From: Candidatus Phosphoribacter baldrii
GTDB lineage: Bacteria; Actinomycetota; Actinomycetes; Actinomycetales; Dermatophilaceae
Assembly (NCBI GenBank): GCA_016704565.1
Contig: JADIZV010000001.1
Coordinates: 1 to 64,000 of the forward strand
Length of the DNA: 64,000 nucleotides
Direction of reading: 5' to 3'
Shown piece by piece: positions 9,222-17,315 of the stretch (the first letter of the stretch is position 1; the number at the start of each line of letters is the position of its first letter). The notes under the pieces are model-generated. The model was not told the origin of the DNA. It saw nothing but the letters and a program-made list of their open reading frames with translations, and did not search any database. Made by a program: the position numbers and the translations under genes.

Positions 9222-10175
9222 GTGACCGACACACCGGCCCCGTATGCCGTGAGCGACCTCCTGGACATCCTCGACCTTCGTGAGGTGGGGACGGTGCGGG
9301 CCGGGTGGGCGGCCGACGCCGAAGCCCTGGCCGAGGAGGTCGGCAGTGGCCACCGGGAGGCTCGGGTGTTTCGCGGGCCGAGCCAGAAGCAGCGCTACGA
9401 GCGGACCTTCGGCGGGCAGTTGCTCGCCCAGGCGATCGTCGCGGCCGGTCGCACCGTGGTCGCCGATCCCGCCGGACACGGGCGGCTGCTGCACTCGACC
9501 CACACCACCTTCCTGCGCTCGGGTGCCGACACCGACGACGTCCATTACGTCGTCGAGCCGCTCTCCGATGGCCGGTCCTTCTCGACGCGCCGGGTCTGCG
9601 CGGTGCAACACGGCACGCTGCTCGCGCTCGTTACGGCCTCGTTCCAGGAGGTGTCGGACGGCTGGGACCACGCCGAGCCGATGCCCGCCGACGTGCCCGG
9701 CCCCGAGACGTTGCCCAACGTCGCGCAGGCCCTCACCGGAGTCCCCGAGCCATACGCCGTCGTCTGCATCCTTGACGGCCCGATCGAGCTGCGCCACGTC
9801 GAGGGCCACCTGTATGCCGGTCCCCGACCCGATCTCGTTGCGCGCCAAGGGGTCTGGCTGAGGTCGCGACGGACACTGCCCGACACCCCGATCATCCACG
9901 CAGCGTTCCTTGCCTACGCCTCGGACTACTCGATCCTCGAGTCGGTCCTGCGCCGGCACGGCACGGCGTGGTCGGACCCTCGGCTGCGTCAGGCCAGCCT
10001 CGACCACTCGATGTGGTTCCACCGGCCCGGGCGCGCCGACGAGTGGGTGCTGCACACGGGGCACTCCCCCTCGGCGTCCGGCGGGCGCGGGCTCGGCCTG
10101 GGCCGGATGTATGCCGCCGACGGCACCCTCCTCGCCTCGATCGCCCAGGAAGGCATGCTCCGCCTCAAGTCCTGA
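9222..10175 (+). CDS. tesB: acyl-CoA thioesterase II (copy 2)
   Basis: A second TesB-family double-hotdog enzyme of 317 residues from GTG 9222. It shares with copy 1 the motifs GPSQKQRYERTFGGQLLAQA, IELRHVEGH, LAYASDYSILES, SLDHSMWFHRP and SIAQEGMLRLK. Copy 1 has about 25 extra residues near the start. Two complete copies suggest different chain-length preference or dosage. An in-frame start at 9141 would translate through the hairpin and is unlikely. A GTATGCCG motif sits seven codons into the gene. Confidence 0.88.
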   Translation: MTDTPAPYAVSDLLDILDLREVGTVRAGWAADAEALAEEVGSGHREARVFRGPSQKQRYERTFGGQLLAQAIVAAGRTVVADPAGHGRLLHSTHTTFLRSGADTDDVHYVVEPLSDGRSFSTRRVCAVQHGTLLALVTASFQEVSDGWDHAEPMPADVPGPETLPNVAQALTGVPEPYAVVCILDGPIELRHVEGHLYAGPRPDLVARQGVWLRSRRTLPDTPIIHAAFLAYASDYSILESVLRRHGTAWSDPRLRQASLDHSMWFHRPGRADEWVLHTGHSPSASGGRGLGLGRMYAADGTLLASIAQEGMLRLKS

Positions 10176-10402
10176 GCGAGGTTCGCGAGGGCTTCCTGCG
10201 ACGCCTGCGGTTGCGGCCGTGCCTTCCCGCAACCGGTAGCGCCATGCCGTCGGTGTCGGGTGACCTCGCGGCGGATGTGCTGGTGACGCACCCCACGGTG
10301 CCGGGACGGGGGGCGGGCTGCCCGCGGCATACCCCGTCGTCGTAGGCTCGAAAACGACACGCGCCGGTCGCGCGCGCAACCCGACCACCCGAGGAGTCTC
10401 CC

Positions 10403-11161
10403 GTGAGCACTACCCCCCGAACCGCCATCGTCACCGGCGCCGCCCGTGGGATCGGCGCCGCCACCGCCAAGCGCCTGGCCGCTGACGGGCACGCCGTCGG
10501 TGTCTTCGACCTCGACGAAGCCGCTTGCGCGGCAACGGTGTCCGCGATCGTCGACGCGGGCGGCAAGGCGCTCGCCGTCGGCGTCAACGTCGCCGATGCC
10601 GCCTCGGTCGCGGCCGGGGTCGAGCGGGTCGCGGCCGAGCTCGGTGGCCCGACGATCGTCGTCAACAACGCCGGGATCACCCGCGACAACCTGCTGTTCA
10701 AGATGACAGAGGAGGACTGGGACAGCGTCATGGCCGTGCACCTGCGCGGGGCCTTCCTCATGTCCAAGGCGTGCCAGAAGTACATGACCGAGGCGATGTT
10801 CGGCCGGATCGTCAACCTGTCCTCGACGTCCGCGCAGGGCAACCGCGGGCAGGCCAACTACGCGGCGGCCAAGGCGGGCATGCAGGGCTTCACCAAGACG
10901 CTGGCCATCGAGCTCGGCAAGTTCGGCGTGACGTGCAACTCGATCGCCCCGGGCTTCATCCAGACCGAGATGACCAAGGCGACGGCCGACCGGCTCGGGG
11001 TGTCGTTCGAGGACTTCATCGCGTTTTCGGCAAAGGAGATCCCCGTCGCTCGGGTCGGTCAGCCCGAGGACATCGCCGCCACGGTGTCGTTCCTCACCAG
11101 CGACGAGGCCGGCTTCGTCAACGGCCAGGTCATCTACGTCGCCGGCGGCCCGAAGGACTGA
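10403..11161 (+). CDS. fabG: 3-oxoacyl-ACP reductase, SDR family
   Basis: A 252-residue short-chain dehydrogenase/reductase. TGAARGIG (about 11-18) binds the cofactor, NNAGITRDN follows, and the catalytic Ser-Tyr-Lys set is in NLSSTSAQGNRGQANYAAAK. The C-terminus ends in QVIYVAGG, as FabG-type enzymes do. The ATG/GTG region has a clear GAGGAG ribosome site. Only sequence is available, so the substrate may be an acyl-ACP, acetoacetyl-CoA or an unrelated ketone. The thioesterase genes upstream fit a fatty-acid role. Its 3' end is partly duplicated just downstream. Confidence 0.88.
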   Translation: MSTTPRTAIVTGAARGIGAATAKRLAADGHAVGVFDLDEAACAATVSAIVDAGGKALAVGVNVADAASVAAGVERVAAELGGPTIVVNNAGITRDNLLFKMTEEDWDSVMAVHLRGAFLMSKACQKYMTEAMFGRIVNLSSTSAQGNRGQANYAAAKAGMQGFTKTLAIELGKFGVTCNSIAPGFIQTEMTKATADRLGVSFEDFIAFSAKEIPVARVGQPEDIAATVSFLTSDEAGFVNGQVIYVAGGPKD

Positions 11162-11260
11162 GCACACACTCGGCTTCCCCGCGGGGCGAAGCGACCCGCG
11201 AGGACAGCAGCGAGGACCGGCCCGAAAGACTGGGCGCGCACACGGCTTCCCCGCGGGGCG
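11148..11260 (+). repeat. imperfect 41-bp direct repeat at the fabG 3' end
   Basis: The stretch covering the last fabG codons and its downstream flank (11148-11188) recurs 72 bases later (11220-11260) with about five changes. Both copies end in CGGCTTCCCCGCGGGGCG, itself partly palindromic (CCCCGCGGGG). The second copy runs directly into a GTATGCCG hairpin. This looks like a local tandem duplication of a transcript end. Confidence 0.8.
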
Positions 11261-11287
11261 GCATACCTCTTGGGTATGCCGCCCCGC
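11253..11287. terminator. hairpin built from an inverted GTATGCCG pair
   Basis: GCGGGGCGGCATACC (11253-11267) pairs perfectly with GGTATGCCGCCCCGC (11273-11287) around a five-base loop. It lies between the convergent ends of fabG and the HNH gene and suits a bidirectional terminator. Confidence 0.75.
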
Positions 11288-11365
11288 TGCATCGTGGCGG
11301 CCGGAAGCGTCCGGTCAGCGGGGCTACCCGGGGTCCTGTGGTGGCCTGCGGGGGCGTTGCCTACG

Positions 11366-12697
11366 TCAGGCAGCCGGCGGTGCCGGACCGCCGCTCGATG
11401 ATCGCCGCTCCCCGAGTGCGGCGACGGCACTGTCATAGGACCCAAGACATCGATCCCACTCGAGACCCTCGCCGGTCACCCGGCCGAACAGGCGGTCGCG
11501 ATGGACCACGGTGTGATGTCGTCCGCACAGCAGCGCCCCGTTGGACAGGTCCGACGCCCCGCCGTCGACCCAGTGGATGAGGTGGTGAGCGTCGCACCAA
11601 TGGGCGGGCGTCGAGCATCCGGGGAAGGTGCACCCCCGGTCCCGCAGCCACAGCGCCGCGGTCTGACCCCGACTGAACAGGCGAGTCGCCCGGCCCAGGT
11701 CGAGGATCTCGCCCTCGGCGCCGAGCACGACAGGGATCAGCCCAGCGTCGCAGGCCAGCCTGCGCGCCGTCTCGGGTGCCAGCAGCGACCCGACCTCGCT
11801 CGACCCGATCACCTCACCGGCACCCAGCCGCGCGGCCAGATCGGCGAACGGCATCGTCACCAGGAGCGTCGACTTGACCCCGCTGGGAGGTATGCCGCCC
11901 CCACCCACCGCCGCGGCGCGACGGCATACCTCGATGAGAGCCTCACCACGGCGGCGCTCGGGCGGGCGCGGGTCGCGCGACCCGTCGGCCTCGGGGGCTG
12001 GCGCCGACAGCGGCCCGATCGCCGCTTCCAAGGCGGCCTTTCCCTTGGCGTCGAGGACGAGCCGGTAAGTGAAGGCGCCGAGCTCGTCCCCCACCGGCCG
12101 ACTCAAGGCGACGAGCCGTCCGGCGGCGTCCTGCACCTCCTGGAACACCCCGGGGTCACCGAACCGGGCCAGCATCGCCGGCCGCAACCGACGAACACCG
12201 ACGCGACCGTGTTCGGAACCCATCTGCAGCAGCCCGTCGAGGACGGTGGGCCGGGCCTCGTCGTGCAGCATCGGTCGCAGGGCTCGGAACTCGGACACAA
12301 CGGTGAGCCCCACCCCGACCGGCAGCCTGCCGCGCTCGACCGCGTCGCGCACCGGCGCCAGCTCGGGCCGACGACACTCCTGGACCAGCCGGGCCACCTG
12401 CCCGGCACCCTCGGCGGCGAGCGACGGAGCGTGCCGAGCAACCCACTGGGCGCTGGTCCCAGCCTGGCTTGCCGCGATTTCCCCTCTGGCGTCGGCCTCC
12501 GCAACCACTGCCATGACCGCGCCCCCAGCGGCGCAGGACAGCGCATCGAGCTCTTCCACCAACGGGGCCAACTCAGGTCCGGTGACCTGCCAGAGCAGCC
12601 CGGTCAACCCGTCGAGGGCAACGCGGGCAGCAGCCAGGACGGCCCGTCGGTCCTCGACCGATGCCTCTCCCGACTGGGTGCCCAACACGCTGCTCAT
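11366..12697 (-). CDS. DUF222/13E12-repeat HNH endonuclease-domain protein
   Basis: The first 300 residues form the helical DUF222 domain. The C-terminal region holds an HNH/treble-clef nuclease motif: CTFPGCSTPAHWCDAHHLIH, then WVDGGASDLSNGALLCGRHH and VVH. The Cys pairs and His residues are all present, so the nuclease site looks intact. Such proteins are multicopy in actinobacterial genomes and their role is unknown; defence, mobile-element biology and DNA repair have all been proposed. The 443-residue length is typical. Two GTATGCCG motifs in opposite orientation fall inside the coding sequence (11890 and 11922). Confidence 0.88.
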   Translation of the reverse strand: MSSVLGTQSGEASVEDRRAVLAAARVALDGLTGLLWQVTGPELAPLVEELDALSCAAGGAVMAVVAEADARGEIAASQAGTSAQWVARHAPSLAAEGAGQVARLVQECRRPELAPVRDAVERGRLPVGVGLTVVSEFRALRPMLHDEARPTVLDGLLQMGSEHGRVGVRRLRPAMLARFGDPGVFQEVQDAAGRLVALSRPVGDELGAFTYRLVLDAKGKAALEAAIGPLSAPAPEADGSRDPRPPERRRGEALIEVCRRAAAVGGGGIPPSGVKSTLLVTMPFADLAARLGAGEVIGSSEVGSLLAPETARRLACDAGLIPVVLGAEGEILDLGRATRLFSRGQTAALWLRDRGCTFPGCSTPAHWCDAHHLIHWVDGGASDLSNGALLCGRHHTVVHRDRLFGRVTGEGLEWDRCLGSYDSAVAALGERRSSSGGPAPPAA

Positions 12698-12867
12698 GAC
12701 CCAAACCTAGCCGGGGGATCTGACAGCCACCCTGCCCCAATCCCCTTTATCCACAGGCAGATTGGTCACGATCCGCTCACAGTTTCCGAGGCCCGCTCGG
12801 CGCTCGCGCCCAGTGTCCCCGGCGAGCCTCGACGGCCCTCCTCAGGCCCTCAGGTCAGGCCCTCAGG

Positions 12868-13233
12868 TCAGGCCCGGGCGACACCGAGAACGTGCCCATC
12901 AGGGTCGAGCACATACCCGACGGCCTCGCCCCAGGAACGCTCCGCCATCGGCGCCAGTAGGGTCCCTCCGGCCGTCACCGCGCGGGCCAGCAGCCGCTCG
13001 GCGTCGGATCGCCGCAGATAGACCTCGCAGCGCTGGCCGTCGCCCACGCGCAACCCATCCCCGATCAGCGCGGTGATGCCGGCGGCCGGCATCAACCCCA
13101 ACGTCGCGCCGCCGAGGTCGAACTCGGTCATGCCGTCGACATCAAGGCTCGGCGCGATGGCCAGGGTCGCCGCCCACCAGTCGCGCGCCCGCGCCTGATC
13201 GACCACATAGAGGATGAACTCGACCGCGTGCAT
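12868..13233 (-). CDS. VOC/glyoxalase-fold protein
   Basis: A 121-residue single-module vicinal-oxygen-chelate protein. It starts MHAVEFILYVVDQARARDWW, the first beta-alpha unit of the fold, and ends YVLDPDGHVLGVA, the usual last strand with the metal-site Glu/Asp region. A first-strand His is not obvious, so metal binding is uncertain. These proteins include glyoxalases, dioxygenases and antibiotic-binding proteins; the ligand here cannot be read. A short direct repeat of CAGGCCCTCAGGT lies at its 3' end (about 12843-12870). Confidence 0.8.
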   Translation of the reverse strand: MHAVEFILYVVDQARARDWWAATLAIAPSLDVDGMTEFDLGGATLGLMPAAGITALIGDGLRVGDGQRCEVYLRRSDAERLLARAVTAGGTLLAPMAERSWGEAVGYVLDPDGHVLGVARA

Positions 13234-13247
13234 GCAGCCATCGTGCC

Positions 13248-13285
13248 CGAGCGGGCGGCATACCCCGGGGTATGCCGCCCGCTCG
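13248..13285. terminator. perfect 38-bp palindrome carrying two GTATGCCG motifs
   Basis: Bases 13248-13266 and 13267-13285 are exact reverse complements with no loop (CGAGCGGGCGGCATACCCC and its mate). It lies downstream of ppk2, which ends at 13307 on the minus strand, and 15 bases upstream of the VOC gene start. A perfect spacerless palindrome is unusual for a terminator and could extrude as a cruciform or bind a dimeric protein. Confidence 0.75.
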
Positions 13286-13306
13286 AGTCGGTGCGCTGCG
13301 CTCGCC

Positions 13307-14332
13307 TCAGTCCTCGGTCGGCTCCACCGCGTCGGCGTCGGCCGCAGGGGCCTGCACCGCGTCGGAAGCCGCGGTCTGGGCAGCGACGAACTCGACCGAC
13401 TCGATGGGCTCGGCCGACTCGACCGCCGCCGCCGCCGGCGCCTTGCCCTTGTCCTTCTTGTCCTCGCCCTTCTTCGCCTTCGCCTTCTCGGTCTTGGGGT
13501 CGAGCAGGATAGGCAGGGTGTGCGCGTGGTCGGGCACGTAGCGGTTGGATTCGCGCGGCGGGCGGTGGTAGCCCACGGCGACCGGGCGGCTGGGGATGTC
13601 GACCGTCTTGGGGTGCAGGTCCTCGTAAGGCACCGTCGAGAGCAGGTGCGCGATGACGTTGATCCGCGAGGACTTCTTGTCGTCGGATTCGACGGTGTAC
13701 CAAGGCGAGTCGGAGATGTCGGTGAACTGCATCATCGTGTCCTTGGCCCGGCTGTAGTCCTCCCACCGGGTGATCGACTGCATGTCCATCGGCGAGAGCT
13801 TCCAGCGGCGCATCGGGTCCTGGGCGCGCGAGCGGAACCGGGCCTCCTGCTCGACGTCGCTCACCGAGAACCAGTACTTGCGCAGCATGATCCCGTCGTC
13901 GATGAGCATCCGCTCGAACGACGGCGCCTGGCGCAGGAACCGCGCGTACTCGACATCGGTGCAGAAGCCCATGACCCGCTCGACGCCGGCCCGGTTGTAC
14001 CAGGACCGGTCGAACAGGACGATCTCGCCGGCGGCCGGCAGGTGCTCGACATAGCGCTGGAAGTACCACTGGGACTTCTGCCGCTCGGTCGGCGCCGGCA
14101 GCGCCGCCACCCGAGCGTGGCGGGGGTTGAGGTATTCGGTCATTCGCTTGATCGCCGAGCCCTTGCCCGCAGCATCACGCCCTTCGAAGAGCACGACCAG
14201 CCGGCTCCCTGTGCCGATGACCCACTGCTGCATCGTCACCAGCTCGGCCTGGAGTCGGAACAGTTCCTTCTCGTAGGTGGCCGTGTCCAGCTTGAGGGTC
14301 CCGTTCGCGGTTCGCTTCGCCATGGCGGGCAT
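13307..14332 (-). CDS. ppk2: polyphosphate kinase 2 family protein
   Basis: A PPK2-type enzyme that moves phosphate between polyphosphate and nucleotides. The Walker A loop is FEGRDAAGKGSAIKR, the Walker B region is IVLFDRSWYNRAGVERVMG, and the lid is RKYWFSVSDVEQEARFRSR. The core of about 260 residues matches the family. A Lys-rich then Ala/Glu-rich tail of about 70 residues follows (KTEKAKAKKGEDKKDKGK) and is probably disordered. Starts at 14332 (MPAMAKRT) or 14323 are both possible. Sequence alone does not settle whether ATP or GTP synthesis or breakdown is favoured. Confidence 0.92.
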   Translation of the reverse strand: MPAMAKRTANGTLKLDTATYEKELFRLQAELVTMQQWVIGTGSRLVVLFEGRDAAGKGSAIKRMTEYLNPRHARVAALPAPTERQKSQWYFQRYVEHLPAAGEIVLFDRSWYNRAGVERVMGFCTDVEYARFLRQAPSFERMLIDDGIMLRKYWFSVSDVEQEARFRSRAQDPMRRWKLSPMDMQSITRWEDYSRAKDTMMQFTDISDSPWYTVESDDKKSSRINVIAHLLSTVPYEDLHPKTVDIPSRPVAVGYHRPPRESNRYVPDHAHTLPILLDPKTEKAKAKKGEDKKDKGKAPAAAAVESAEPIESVEFVAAQTAASDAVQAPAADADAVEPTED

Positions 14333-14545
14333 TGTTCCACTCCCAGCGGTGGCGTGTCTTGCGCTGTCTCGTATGCCGTTCATCTCGCGTTCACCTGTCG
14401 CCCATGCCTTGGCGCAGGGCCGGGGACGGCATACACTCCGGCCCCGTCCGGCCCTCGGAACAACCGCGGCGTCGACGTGGTTGACACCTCAACCACCCGC
14501 CCGAGGTCCGCCAGGTCGGCAGACACCCCGAGGAGCCCGCAGCCG

Positions 14546-14803
14546 ATGTCCGACTTCACGCCCACCGCCGGTTCGGTGACGATGTTCACGACGACGTGGT
14601 GCGGTTACTGCCGCCGGCTCAAGAGCCAGATGGAACGCGAGGGGATCGGCTTCACCGAGGTCGACATCGAGCGTCTTCCCGAGGCCGCGGATGTCGTCAT
14701 GAGCCTCAACGGCGGCAACCAGACCGTGCCGACGGTGATCTTCCCCGACGGCAGCGCCGCGACGAACCCGTCGATCGCCCAGGTCAAGGCCCGCCTGGCC
14801 TGA
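14546..14803 (+). CDS. mycoredoxin / glutaredoxin-like protein
   Basis: An 85-residue thioredoxin-fold protein with TTTWCGYCRRLK (CGYC active site, about residues 16-27), TVPTVIFPDG with the cis-proline, and ATNPSIAQVK. The CGYC motif and size match mycoredoxin-1, which reduces mycothiol mixed disulfides in actinobacteria. The neighbours nudC and adnAB also flank this gene type in mycobacteria. Two opposed GTATGCCG motifs (14371, 14427) lie in the divergent region between it and ppk2. Confidence 0.88.
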   Translation: MSDFTPTAGSVTMFTTTWCGYCRRLKSQMEREGIGFTEVDIERLPEAADVVMSLNGGNQTVPTVIFPDGSAATNPSIAQVKARLA

Positions 14804-14849
14804 CGGCCCGCTGCCGTGCGGGCCGCACGCCGGCCCTGGACCGACTGTC

Positions 14850-15812
14850 TCAGCGCGTCGGCCGCCAGCCTTCGACGACCGGCCCACCGGCCACGGTCTC
14901 GACATCCTCGCCGAGCCATCGCTCGATGAGCCTGCGGGCGATCGAGATGCTCCCCGGCACGCGGATCGCCCCGGACCGCAGCAGCGCGGCATACTCCTCG
15001 CGCGTCACCCAGCGCACCTCGGCCATCTCGGCGGGGTCGTGGGTGAGGTCCGTGGTGATCGCTCGCGCCGTGAACCCGAGCATGAGCGACGACGGGAACG
15101 GCCACGGCTGACTGCCGAGGTAGCGCACGTCGGCGACCTGCACCCCGGCCTCCTCGAGCACCTCGCGCACGACGGCCGCCTCGAGCGACTCCCCCGGCTC
15201 GACGAACCCCGCTAACACTGAGAACTGGTTCTCCGGCCAGGTAACACCACGACCGAGCAGCAAGCGTTCGTCGGCGTCGATGACCGACATGATCACCGAG
15301 GAGTCCAGCCGCGGGAAGTGTTCGCTGCCGTCGCGGGTGCATCGCCGGACCCAGCCCGCCGTCGCGGGCTCGGTCGGACCGCCACATCGCTCGCAGTGCT
15401 CATGCCCCCGATGCCAGTTCGCGAGCGCGAGCAGCGTCGTCGCGACCGCCGCGTCGCGATCGCTCAGGTGCGCGCCGACCGCGCGCAGGGTCCGCCATCC
15501 GCTGTCCGCGTCACCTGTCATCGGCTCCTCGACGACGCCCAGGTATGCCGCCCGCTCACCGTCCCCGTCCGGCTCACGACCGAGGAAGATCGTCAACCGA
15601 CCGGTGTCCGCCGCTTCCGGGGACCGATAGAGCAACCGGCGGTCCGGGCCGACCGGGACCCGCTCCGCGCGGACGGCCACCACCCGGGTCGCCGGGTCCG
15701 CGAGCAGCCCGCCGATCAGGGTCGGGTCACCGCGCAGGTGGGCGGCACGGTCGAGTCCGTCATGGCACAACAGCAGTCCGCGCAGGCCCGAGGGTAGGTG
15801 GGCGTCAGTCAC
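14850..15812 (-). CDS. nudC: NAD+ diphosphatase (NADH pyrophosphatase), Nudix family
   Basis: The enzyme cleaves NAD(H) to NMN(H) and AMP and in some bacteria removes NAD caps from RNA. The Nudix box GFVEPGESLEAAVVREVLEE is complete and is followed by the NudC-specific SQPWPFPSSLMLGF. A zinc-ribbon region has CERCGG and a third Cys (RRC), but the fourth Cys of the E. coli pattern is not visible, so metal binding may differ. GTG 15812 gives 320 residues. Downstream of it on the plus strand is a short convergent neighbour, mycoredoxin. Confidence 0.9.
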   Translation of the reverse strand: MTDAHLPSGLRGLLLCHDGLDRAAHLRGDPTLIGGLLADPATRVVAVRAERVPVGPDRRLLYRSPEAADTGRLTIFLGREPDGDGERAAYLGVVEEPMTGDADSGWRTLRAVGAHLSDRDAAVATTLLALANWHRGHEHCERCGGPTEPATAGWVRRCTRDGSEHFPRLDSSVIMSVIDADERLLLGRGVTWPENQFSVLAGFVEPGESLEAAVVREVLEEAGVQVADVRYLGSQPWPFPSSLMLGFTARAITTDLTHDPAEMAEVRWVTREEYAALLRSGAIRVPGSISIARRLIERWLGEDVETVAGGPVVEGWRPTR

Positions 15813-15875
15813 CCGCGAAGTCAAACACGGGCGAGGCGCCACGTTGTGGTGACGTTCACGGCATACCGTGGGAGC

Positions 15876-17258
15876 GTGAGTCCCGAGAGCCGCAGCCCGG
15901 CCTTCCTCGCCGCCCTTGCCAGCGCGGCCGTGCCGGGACTCGAACCCGTCTCGGCACGGGCGGTGCACCCCGGTCGGGCCGCCGAGTTCGACTCGGCGAT
16001 CGTCATCGACGACCAGGACCGCTCGTGGTTCATCCGGTGCCCCCGGACGCCGGCGGCCGGCGCCCGTTTGGAGTCGGCGGCATCGCTCGTGACCCTGCTG
16101 GCTCGGCGGCTGCCCTTCCAGGTGCCGGTGCCCAAGGGGTTCGTCGCCGTTCCCGATGGGCGTGCCGCCGTCTATCCCCTGCTGCCCGGGCGCCCCGTGG
16201 CCTTCGCCGGGTTGCCCTCCGGGCCGGGGCTGGCCGCCGAGCTCGGCCGCACCATCGCGGCGATCCACAACGTCGACCGGGGTGTCTACGAGGAGGCCGG
16301 GGTGCCGTCGTACGACGCCGACGCCTACCGGACCCGGCGGCTGTCCGACCTGGACCGGGCCGCAGCCACCGGACATGTGCCGAGCGCGTTGCTGTCTCGT
16401 TGGGAAGCCGCCCTCGACGACGTCACTCTTTGGCGCTTCGCGCCGTCACCGGTGCACGGGGGACTGACCCGGTCGCAGGTGCTGGCGGTCTTCGACTCCG
16501 ACGAGGACGCGGGATCGGGGCACGTGCGCGCGGTGGTCGGCTGGGAGGACGCGCGGGTGGCCGATCCTGCCGAGGACTTCGCCGCCGTGGTCACCCAGGC
16601 GAGCCCGGAGTCCGTCGAGTCGGTGTTGGAGGCCTACGCCAACTCGCGGATCGAACGCCCGGACCCGCACCTGCGTCGTCGCGCTCTGCTGGCCTCGGAG
16701 CTGGCCCTGTTGGGAGACCTCCTGGGTGCGGTGACGCTGGGAGCGCCGGACCGGGTCAGACACGTCGCCGATCGGTTGACCGAGCTGAGCCGACACGTGG
16801 GACCAGACGACTTCAAGGCGCCCGCTCCCGTGTCGGTCACGCCGAAGGAGGTCCCGGTGCCTCGTGACGTGGCTGGTCCGGCTTCGGCCACCTCGGCAGC
16901 CGCAACCGGAGCGCTGGACGACACGGCCGCGATGGCCGGGCCGGGTGGGTCGGCGGACACCGATCAGCTCGCGCTGCCGACCGACGACGACACGGTCGCC
17001 ATGGATCCCCGGACGATGTTCGACGCGACCGAGGAGATCCCGCCCGAGCAGTTGCACGCCGTCCGCGAGGCCCACGCGGCCCGCGAAGCAGCCCTCGCGG
17101 CCGACGAGGGCGAGGCCGACGAAGGCGAGGCCGACGAAGGCGAGGCCGACGAACGCGAAGCTGTCCATGACGGGCCCGACGCGGGCGAGGCTGGGGCGGA
17201 CGAGCCTGCAGATGACGCGCCTGCGGAGGACGAAGGCGCGACACCCGAGCCCAGTTGA
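15876..17258 (+). CDS. aminoglycoside-phosphotransferase-like protein with degenerate catalytic loop and acidic tail
   Basis: Residues about 1-310 resemble the APH/choline-kinase fold, with LPGRPVAFAG in the hinge area, LGRTIAAIHN, and VGWEDARVADPAEDFA in the place of the DFG-like metal loop. The catalytic loop reads VHGGLTRSQVL (His194-Gly-Gly). The family usually has HGDLxxxN, so the catalytic Asp and the metal-binding Asn are both missing. The protein may be a pseudokinase. A long acidic low-complexity tail follows, with EADEG repeats near residues 405-425 (17101-17155). A similar gene accompanies adnAB in related actinobacteria as far as I recall; its function is not known. Confidence 0.75.
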   Translation: MSPESRSPAFLAALASAAVPGLEPVSARAVHPGRAAEFDSAIVIDDQDRSWFIRCPRTPAAGARLESAASLVTLLARRLPFQVPVPKGFVAVPDGRAAVYPLLPGRPVAFAGLPSGPGLAAELGRTIAAIHNVDRGVYEEAGVPSYDADAYRTRRLSDLDRAAATGHVPSALLSRWEAALDDVTLWRFAPSPVHGGLTRSQVLAVFDSDEDAGSGHVRAVVGWEDARVADPAEDFAAVVTQASPESVESVLEAYANSRIERPDPHLRRRALLASELALLGDLLGAVTLGAPDRVRHVADRLTELSRHVGPDDFKAPAPVSVTPKEVPVPRDVAGPASATSAAATGALDDTAAMAGPGGSADTDQLALPTDDDTVAMDPRTMFDATEEIPPEQLHAVREAHAAREAALAADEGEADEGEADEGEADEREAVHDGPDAGEAGADEPADDAPAEDEGATPEPS

Positions 17259-17315
17259 GGCGCGTCGCACCTTTCCGCTCGGCCTTCTCGATCTACTCGA
17301 TTCTGACTTCTCGAT

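Noticed and set aside
7653..10388. Long antisense open frame of 911 codons over the thioesterase genes
   Set aside because: Only its last 160 codons (the 4HBT thioesterase, 7653-8135) are real. The rest is antisense to two clear TesB genes and shows no domain.
12747..12755. Isolated DnaA-box-like TTATCCACA (also at 32578-32586)
   Set aside because: Single sites far apart, with no clustering, no AT-rich unwinding segment and no dnaA or dnaN nearby. They are not an origin.
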